6,930 nt of DNA. Origin: Desulfobacteraceae bacterium (GTDB lineage Bacteria > Desulfobacterota > DSM-4660 > Desulfatiglandales > Desulfatiglandaceae). Below the pieces are notes generated by a model. The model saw only the letters and a program-made list of their open reading frames with translations. It searched no databases and had not been told where the DNA came from. Each line of letters opens with the position of its first letter. Within the stretch, counting starts at the first letter, position 1. The position numbers were made by a program, and so were the translations under genes. Location of the stretch: positions 1 to 6,930 of the forward strand of contig DAOWOF010000128.1 in NCBI GenBank assembly GCA_030642205.1, read 5' to 3'. Of this stretch, positions 1 to 4,496 are shown piece after piece.

Positions 1-2
1 AT

Positions 3-80
3 TGGCGTCCCCAAGGGGATTTGAACCCCTGTCGCCGGCGTGAAAGGCCGGTGTCCTGGACCAGGCTAGACGATGGGGAC
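3..80 (-). tRNA. tRNA-Glu (anticodon UUC)
   Basis: Read on the minus strand this folds as a full cloverleaf. A 7-bp acceptor stem pairs 80-74 with 13-7, position 6 is the discriminator G, and CCA is encoded at 5-3. The anticodon stem CCGGC/GCCGG closes the loop CTTTCAC, giving anticodon TTC (Glu). The T arm carries GTTCAAAT. The sequence is close to the familiar bacterial tRNA-Glu, which also begins GTCCCC and ends GGGGACGCCA. It lies 29 nt downstream of tRNA-Lys in the same direction with no promoter-like sequence between, so the two are probably processed from one transcript. A terminator would lie outside the window. Confidence 0.97.
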
Positions 81-109
81 ACTGTCTTATATCAATAGTG
101 TGTCCTATG

Positions 110-185
110 TGGTGGGCCGTGCGAGAATCGAACTCACGACCAACGGATTAAAAGTCCGCTGCTCTACCTGCTGAGCTAACGGCCC
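110..185 (-). tRNA. tRNA-Lys (anticodon UUU)
   Basis: On the minus strand the acceptor stem GGGCCGT (185-179) pairs with ACGGCCC (120-114). The discriminator A is at 113 and CCA is encoded at 112-110, giving 76 nt in all. The D arm reads TTAGCTCAGCAGGTAGAGCA. The anticodon loop CTTTTAA sits in a stem GCGGA/TCCGT with one G-U pair, giving anticodon TTT (Lys). It is the first gene of a two-tRNA unit with tRNA-Glu. A strong promoter ends about 14 nt upstream of the mature 5' end. Confidence 0.97.
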
Positions 186-198
186 GCATAGAAAAAAG

Positions 199-229
199 AT
201 TATATAGCACATTGCATATATGATGTCAA
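199..229 (-). promoter_or_regulatory. Sigma-70 promoter of the tRNA-Lys/tRNA-Glu unit
   Basis: Reading the minus strand, a perfect -35 box TTGACA lies at 229-224. A -10 element follows that can be read two ways: TATATA at 206-201 with 17-nt spacing and an extended -10 TGC just before it, or a perfect TATAAT at 204-199 with 19-nt spacing. Transcription would start near 190-194, leaving a leader of only a few bases before the mature tRNA-Lys end at 185. The stretch after the -10 is T-rich, so a GC-rich discriminator of the kind linked to stringent control is not evident. Confidence 0.85.
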
Positions 230-300
230 AACTTTTTTATCAATCTGGATCTTATTTTCTCCTCATTGCACTGCATAACTGACAGCGGCAGGAGTTGTCA

Positions 301-326
301 ATCAGGGATCTTAGGTAAGATCTGAT
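301..326. repeat. Inverted repeat (hairpin) in the NFACT-R/tRNA gap
   Basis: GATCTTA (307-313) and TAAGATC (316-322) are perfect inverted arms around GG. The outer arms ATCA (301-304) and TGAT (323-326) extend the structure past a 2-nt bulge. Neither strand has a T tract after it, so it does not look like an intrinsic terminator. A second, weaker inverted pair (TGACA/TGTCA) lies beside it at 280-300, and on the minus strand its end forms a TTGACA box at 301-296 with no good -10 partner. The role is unknown: a protein-binding site, an mRNA 3'-end structure or chance are all possible. Confidence 0.5.
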
Positions 327-411
327 AATACTCGGAGCATTATTTTTATGTGCTGATTTATAGTCCTTTGAAAAAGGGGACAAACTACTTGAGGAACCAA
401 TGCAAGCGTTT

Positions 412-439
412 AAAAAAATCAATCGATTATACGCTCGAT
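412..439 (-). terminator. Possible weak terminator at the end of the NFACT-R gene
   Basis: On the minus strand the last codons of the gene form a short stem, ATCGA (439-435) with TCGAT (426-422), around an 8-nt loop. Three bases later comes a run of seven T (418-412). The stem is only 5 bp and AT-rich, and it overlaps the stop codon, so termination would be inefficient at best. This is the only terminator-like element between this gene and the tRNA promoter. Confidence 0.25.
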
Positions 440-865
440 ATAAATTCCGTTTATGGATAATTTACCAGTTTGATTGCAAGGTGATTTTCGGGCAGGCCGG
501 ACTTTAATGGTTTTTTCCTTGTGGATGGTCACAGTACCGGGTTTGGCGCCGCGTGGTTTGGTAACGTAGCATGCCCTGGTATAGACAACTGGTACTATCC
601 CACCGTTACGTGCTTTACTGTGATAGGCTGCGATGGCAGCTGATGCCTTGATGATATTCGGTTCAGGCTCTTCGTCATTTCCCTTTCTTTTCAGAAGGAC
701 ATGGCTGCCCGGCATACCGTGGACATGGAACCACCAGTCCTTGGGATGTGCAAATTTGATACTCAGACGGTCATTGTCCCTGTCTGTTTTTCCAACTATG
801 ACAGTCCAATCTCCTGGAAGTTCATACTTATAGACCTTGGGTTGTTCGGGGATATGTTTGTTCAT
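419..865 (-). CDS. Free-standing NFACT-R (DUF814) domain protein, RqcH C-terminus-like
   Basis: This 148-residue protein consists almost wholly of the NFACT RNA-binding domain found at the C-terminus of RqcH/Rqc2/NEMF and FbpA-type proteins. Family hallmarks in order are VGKTDRDND (24-32), DWWFH (43-47), PGSHV (52-56), an AAIAAYHSKAR helix (76-86), VPVVYT (91-96) and KPRGAKPGTV (103-112). A short non-family tail with one Cys (C130) ends the protein. The NFACT-N, HhH and coiled-coil parts of full RqcH (over 500 residues) are absent, so this is a solitary domain and not a truncated gene. The ATG is fixed by an in-frame TAA directly before it; no clear Shine-Dalgarno sequence precedes it. RNA, tRNA or ribosome binding is inferred from the family, and no substrate is known. 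It lies between the nth-exoA fusion and the tRNA genes, all in one direction. Confidence 0.88.
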   Translation of the reverse strand: MNKHIPEQPKVYKYELPGDWTVIVGKTDRDNDRLSIKFAHPKDWWFHVHGMPGSHVLLKRKGNDEEPEPNIIKASAAIAAYHSKARNGGIVPVVYTRACYVTKPRGAKPGTVTIHKEKTIKVRPARKSPCNQTGKLSINGIYIERIID

Positions 866-977
866 TTATAATCGCCAGGCTTAATTAATTTCTGAAGGAG
901 GTTTTGAGTCTGTTTATTCTCCTTTTTCTCAGTTGTTAAGATTTGCAAGTTATAGTTGATAACCGAGTAAAAAGTCC

Positions 978-1008
978 ATCATAGTGTAGTAATAAAATTT
1001 TTTATCAA
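978..1008 (-). promoter_or_regulatory. Possible promoter for the NFACT-R gene
   Basis: On the minus strand TTGATA (1008-1003, five of six matches to the -35 consensus) is followed after 19 nt by TATGAT (983-978, five of six matches to the -10). The spacing is longer than the ideal 17 nt. It overlaps the stop codon of the upstream nth-exoA gene and would give a leader of about 105 nt. In that leader AAGGAG (on the minus strand, near 930-925) could pair with CTCCTT about 20 nt later. Confidence 0.35.
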
Positions 1009-2435
1009 CCTGGTTTTAATTCTACCTGCACTGGGCAATGATCAGAGCCAAAAATATCAGTTAATATATCAGCGTCTTGAAGCCATGATTTGCTTTTCTC
1101 ATCAATTACAAAATAATCAATCCGCCAACCTATATTTTTTGTTCTGGCATTAAAACGATAGCTCCACCATGAATATTGCTCCGGCTCCTGATTAAAAACC
1201 CTGAAGGTATCCACCCATCCCGCATTGATAAATTTCTCCATCCATGTCCTTTCTTCGATTGAATAACCCGGGTTCTTTTTATTGGCTTCAGGATTGGCAA
1301 GATCAATGGCTTTATGAGCGACATTGAAATCCCCACAGATAATGGTTGTTTTTTTATTGGCCAATTGTTTTAAATATTCAAACAAAGCATTATTAAATTC
1401 AATTTTATAATCTATTCGTTTAAGCTCATGTTGCGCATTGGGGAAATATGCATTTACCAGAAAAAAGGTCTCAAATTCAAGGGTAAGCATTCGGCCTTCA
1501 TCATCGAATTGATCCATTCCAAGACCGGTTATGATATTTAGGGGTTTCTTGCTGGTATAAATGGCCAGTCCTGAGTAACCTTTTTTTTTGGCCTGAGCAA
1601 AATAACTTGAATAACCCGGGATATTTTTGACCTCATCGGAAAGCTGTTCCGGCCAGGCCTTGGTCTCCTGCAATGCAAAAATATCAGCGCCTGATCCTTT
1701 GACAATATCAATAAAGCCTTTTTTTTCAACAGCACGGAGTCCGTTAACATTCCAGGAAATAAATTTTAAGGTACCAGAACCAGCGTTTTTAATACGCCGC
1801 GGGTTTACTCCATTTTTGGGGCAAGATTGTTCCAATAGACAAGAGTCACATTGAGGTCCGACAGGTTTACATCGTATTTGTCCAAAAGGGACAAGGACTG
1901 AATTTACCTTTTTCCAATATTTTTGGGGTAATTTTGTCCTCAAGGCTTGTTCTGTAGCAAGAGGATTTTTTGTGTTAACAAAACCCCATATGTTCATGAT
2001 TCGATGAACATGGGTGTCAACGCATATGGCAGGTTTGTCAAATGCAACAGATAAAACAAGATTGGCTGTTTTCCGCCCCACTCCAGGCAGCTTTAACAGC
2101 TCATCAATTTCATCCGGAACCTTATACGCATAAGGCTTCAGAGCTTCTGATAATTTGTAAAGATACTTGGCCTTGTTTTTAAAAAATCCGACTGGGTGTA
2201 TTAATTCACGTATTCTTTCTTCACTTAGTCCTTTAAGAGCATGGATATCAGGAGCCTCATCAAATAATCTGCCAGCGGCCCTGGCTGTAGTTTCATCCTT
2301 GGTCCTTGCTGACATAATTGTTGCAACCAGCACTTTGAAGGGGTTCTGGGTTTGCACTCCTATAAGGTCAATAACAGGAGCCTTATAATCTGCAACTTCA
2401 TGCTCCAGAGCTAGTAGAAAAGATTCAATATCCAT
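1005..2435 (-). CDS. Bifunctional base-excision-repair fusion: endonuclease III (Nth) + ExoA/ExoIII AP endonuclease
   Basis: One 476-residue reading frame carries two complete DNA-repair enzymes. Residues 1-210 are endonuclease III, a glycosylase/AP lyase for oxidised pyrimidines: the helix-hairpin-helix LPGVGRKTA (116-124) holds the catalytic Lys122, the catalytic Asp is D140 in CVDTH, and a 4Fe-4S loop of pattern CX6CX2CX5C uses C189, C196, C199 and C205. A linker of about 15 residues ending in GSGT joins it to an ExoA-type AP endonuclease/3'-phosphodiesterase (223-476). There, N229 (SWNVNG), E257 (LQET), D369 and N371 (GDFN), D440 (RIDYF) and H466 (GSDHCP) match the metal and catalytic set of the ExoIII family. 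Both halves are near full length for their families (about 211 and 252-268 residues). The linker has no Met and no Shine-Dalgarno sequence, so a separate ExoA start is unlikely. The ATG at 2435 is the only sensible start, with weak initiation signals. Nth leaves a blocked 3' end that ExoIII-type enzymes trim, so the fusion joins consecutive steps. Confidence 0.95.
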   Translation of the reverse strand: MDIESFLLALEHEVADYKAPVIDLIGVQTQNPFKVLVATIMSARTKDETTARAAGRLFDEAPDIHALKGLSEERIRELIHPVGFFKNKAKYLYKLSEALKPYAYKVPDEIDELLKLPGVGRKTANLVLSVAFDKPAICVDTHVHRIMNIWGFVNTKNPLATEQALRTKLPQKYWKKVNSVLVPFGQIRCKPVGPQCDSCLLEQSCPKNGVNPRRIKNAGSGTLKFISWNVNGLRAVEKKGFIDIVKGSGADIFALQETKAWPEQLSDEVKNIPGYSSYFAQAKKKGYSGLAIYTSKKPLNIITGLGMDQFDDEGRMLTLEFETFFLVNAYFPNAQHELKRIDYKIEFNNALFEYLKQLANKKTTIICGDFNVAHKAIDLANPEANKKNPGYSIEERTWMEKFINAGWVDTFRVFNQEPEQYSWWSYRFNARTKNIGWRIDYFVIDEKSKSWLQDADILTDIFGSDHCPVQVELKPG

Positions 2436-2481
2436 TTTTATATTGTTTAAAGAAAATAATTTGGCAACTGTTCAGCTATTT

Positions 2482-2525
2482 AAAAAACGATAAGGAACGG
2501 GGAAGTTATTTTATCCCTGTTCCTT
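2482..2525 (-). terminator. Intrinsic terminator downstream of the CoADR-rhodanese gene
   Basis: On the minus strand AAGGAAC (2525-2519) pairs with GTTCCTT (2498-2492). After one mismatch, GGGA (2517-2514) pairs with TCCC (2503-2500) around a 10-nt loop. ATCG and then six T (2487-2482) follow. This 11-bp GC-containing stem plus T tract is a convincing Rho-independent terminator. It lies about 100 nt past the stop codon of the flavoprotein gene and ends that transcript before the nth-exoA gene. No convincing promoter is visible between it and the nth-exoA start at 2435. Confidence 0.8.
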
Positions 2526-2622
2526 AGATATAATTAATTGCTCTATAGCAAAAATGAGGCAAAAAAAATGAAACCTGATACTTTAAGATAGAGAGAACTT
2601 GCTCAACTGCCAGAATAAAAAA

Positions 2623-4320
2623 TTATTGAACAAATTTATCATAAGGCCAGCAAATAACACCTCCATCCATAAATTTGACATTTTTAAATCCCTTTGCCTT
2701 TAGAATCCTTTCTGCTTCATAACCGCGTAAAGAGATCTTGCAGAAGCATATAATCTCCTTATCCATGGGTAGTTCCGCTATCTTTTCCCTGAGTTTGCCA
2801 AGAGGTATTAATTTGACCCTGGAATCCTCTATGCGCATCTGCTCATATTCTTCAGGAGAACGGACATCAAGAAAAATAAAATCTTCCTTATTATCCATTT
2901 TGGCTTTTACCTCTCCTGGACTTATGAATTCTCCTATTCCATTGAGTTTGTTTTGGGCAATATTGGCTGCGACAATGATATTATCCATTGCCGGAGAAAA
3001 TGGAGGAGCATAGGCCAGATCCGCATTAGACATTTCATCTACTGCAAATCCATGAGAAATTGCGATAACTGCCACATCTATCCTTTTTGCAACATCTCCG
3101 GGGCCGACAACCTGGGCTCCCAAAAGTTTTCTGGTGGGCTTATCAACTATTAATTTGATTATTATCAATTTGGCATCGGACAGAAAATGGGGCTTGTCCG
3201 GCGATGGAGTCAGGACAGTGATAATATCATAGCCTTCCCTTCGCGCTGCTGTCTCAGAGAGTCCTGTGCGGGCGACATTGATGTCAAATACCTTGCAGAT
3301 ACCAGTGCCTGCAACTCCTTTAAATATAGAATTGATTCCACAAATATTGTCGGCAATAACTCGACCGTGTTTGTTGGCAGTGGAACCCATGGGCGTGTAA
3401 ATCGGTTTACCTGTTACAAGATTAATGTTTTCTACACAGTCTCCACCGGCATAAATGGCAGGGTCGGAAGTTCGTAGCCGGGAGTCAACCTTGATAGCTC
3501 CGGTAGCGCCTAATTCAAGCCCCATTTCCCTGGCAAGAGAAACATTTGGCCTTGATCCTATTGCTACCAGGACAAAATCCGCTTCCAGTTCATCATTTTG
3601 GGTAGTAACTCCGATTACCTTGCCGTTGCTATCTCCATTGATCCTGGTTACGCTATCTCCAAGCATCAGGCTGATACCCTGGTTTTTAAGCTCATTTTGG
3701 ACATGATAGGCAATTTCAGGATCGATCAGAGCAGCCAGCACTGTCTCCAGTTTCTCGATAATAGTTATAGTCATGCCTTGCCTGGCAAAGGCTTCGGCAG
3801 CTTCAATACCAATTAGTCCTCCGCCAATTATAATTGCTTTTTTTCCTTTTAAAGGACCTTGTTTATCACGGATCTGACGAGCATCATCTACTGTAGTCAA
3901 TGAGTAAACGCCTTTTAGGGAAACGCCTTCCATAGGGGGCACAAAGGGAGTAGCTCCTACTGCCATGATGAGATTATCGTAGGGAAAATTCAATATTTCG
4001 TCCGTTTCAAGCTGGCGGGCCATTACAATTTTCTGATTGCGGTCCACCTTTTCGGCAATAGTTTTGTTAAATACTGTAACGTCCTTAACAGCCTTAAAGA
4101 AGGCAGGATCTCTTATCGCTCCGGTGGGAGTGTTCATAAGATCATGATAATCGCTTATCTGACCAGAGAGATAAAATGGCAGACCGCATCCGGCATAGGA
4201 AATTAATTCTCCTTTTTCAAGAATTATAACTTCAGCGTCAGGGTCAAGCCTTTTGATGCGGGAAGCTGCTTTAGGCCCACATGCTACTCCACCTATGATT
4301 ACTATTTTTCGCTTTCCCAT
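2623..4320 (-). CDS. CoA-disulfide / polysulfide reductase-type flavoprotein fused to rhodanese (CoADR-Rhd)
   Basis: This 565-residue cytoplasmic protein is an FAD-dependent pyridine-nucleotide-disulfide oxidoreductase. It shows an N-terminal FAD-binding IIGGVACGPKAA (8-19), the single active-site Cys of the CoADR/NADH-oxidase class in SYAGCGLPFY (C45), an NAD(P)H-binding GGGLIGIEAAE (166-176) and the second FAD motif IYAGGDC (289-295). The C-terminal dimer domain holds the class motif YAPPFSPAMDN (437-447). Residues 463-560 are a rhodanese domain with DVRSPEEY (485-492) and active loop C527-KISL-R532. The order matches CoADR-Rhd and NAD(P)H sulfur reductases, which reduce CoA disulfides or per/polysulfides while the rhodanese carries sulfane sulfur. 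An extra Cys (C14) lies in the FAD loop. The ATG has a good Shine-Dalgarno sequence. It lies 176 bp downstream of the multiheme gene with no clear terminator between, so partial cotranscription is possible. Which disulfide or sulfur substrate it uses cannot be told from sequence. Confidence 0.92.
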   Translation of the reverse strand: MGKRKIVIIGGVACGPKAASRIKRLDPDAEVIILEKGELISYAGCGLPFYLSGQISDYHDLMNTPTGAIRDPAFFKAVKDVTVFNKTIAEKVDRNQKIVMARQLETDEILNFPYDNLIMAVGATPFVPPMEGVSLKGVYSLTTVDDARQIRDKQGPLKGKKAIIIGGGLIGIEAAEAFARQGMTITIIEKLETVLAALIDPEIAYHVQNELKNQGISLMLGDSVTRINGDSNGKVIGVTTQNDELEADFVLVAIGSRPNVSLAREMGLELGATGAIKVDSRLRTSDPAIYAGGDCVENINLVTGKPIYTPMGSTANKHGRVIADNICGINSIFKGVAGTGICKVFDINVARTGLSETAARREGYDIITVLTPSPDKPHFLSDAKLIIIKLIVDKPTRKLLGAQVVGPGDVAKRIDVAVIAISHGFAVDEMSNADLAYAPPFSPAMDNIIVAANIAQNKLNGIGEFISPGEVKAKMDNKEDFIFLDVRSPEEYEQMRIEDSRVKLIPLGKLREKIAELPMDKEIICFCKISLRGYEAERILKAKGFKNVKFMDGGVICWPYDKFVQ

Positions 4321-4325
4321 ATGTG

Positions 4326-4330
4326 CTCCT
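4326..4330 (-). promoter_or_regulatory. Ribosome-binding site of the CoADR-Rhd gene
   Basis: AGGAG on the minus strand lies 5 nt before the ATG at 4320-4318. It is the clearest Shine-Dalgarno sequence in the window and confirms the MGKRK start, which places the FAD motif where the family has it. Confidence 0.8.
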
Positions 4331-4346
4331 AAAATTTTAGAAGTTT

Positions 4347-4362
4347 CTGAATAACTATTCAG
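4347..4362. promoter_or_regulatory. Palindrome in the CoADR-Rhd leader, possible operator
   Basis: CTGAATA (4347-4353) and TATTCAG (4356-4362) form a perfect 7-bp inverted repeat with a 2-nt spacer, 27-42 nt upstream of the ATG. A third copy of CTGAATA lies at 4432-4438 in the same gap. The size and position would suit a dimeric regulator acting on this gene, or a small leader hairpin. It does not match a regulator motif I can name. No strong -35/-10 pair could be assigned in the 4321-4496 gap, so its position relative to a promoter is unknown. Confidence 0.4.
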
Positions 4363-4496
4363 CGAATATCCACCACAAGTCTAATCTTATTAAATCATAA
4401 AAAAATCAATTTATAACCCTCCGATGTATAGCTGAATAGCCACGCTTCTGATACAATGTCGTTTGTTTTTTTTAACCACCATTTTTAATATAATAT

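Noticed and set aside
301..326. Intrinsic terminator
   Set aside because: The hairpin is good, but neither strand has a T tract after it.
990..1008. Terminator after the nth-exoA gene
   Set aside because: The only inverted repeat is made of A and T alone (ATAAAA/TTTTAT) and would not form a stable terminator stem.
1760..1830. Separate start for the ExoA half of the repair fusion
   Set aside because: The linker has no in-frame ATG, GTG or TTG with a ribosome-binding site, and the frame is continuous. The out-of-frame ATG there leads nowhere useful.
2436..2481. Promoter TTGCCA...TATAAA for the nth-exoA gene
   Set aside because: The -10-like box touches the ATG, so transcription would begin inside the gene. 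The 19-nt spacing is also poor.
4440..4496. Terminator after the multiheme gene
   Set aside because: There is a run of A on the minus strand (T on plus) but no GC stem next to it. The TGTAT/ATACA pair nearby is short with a long loop.
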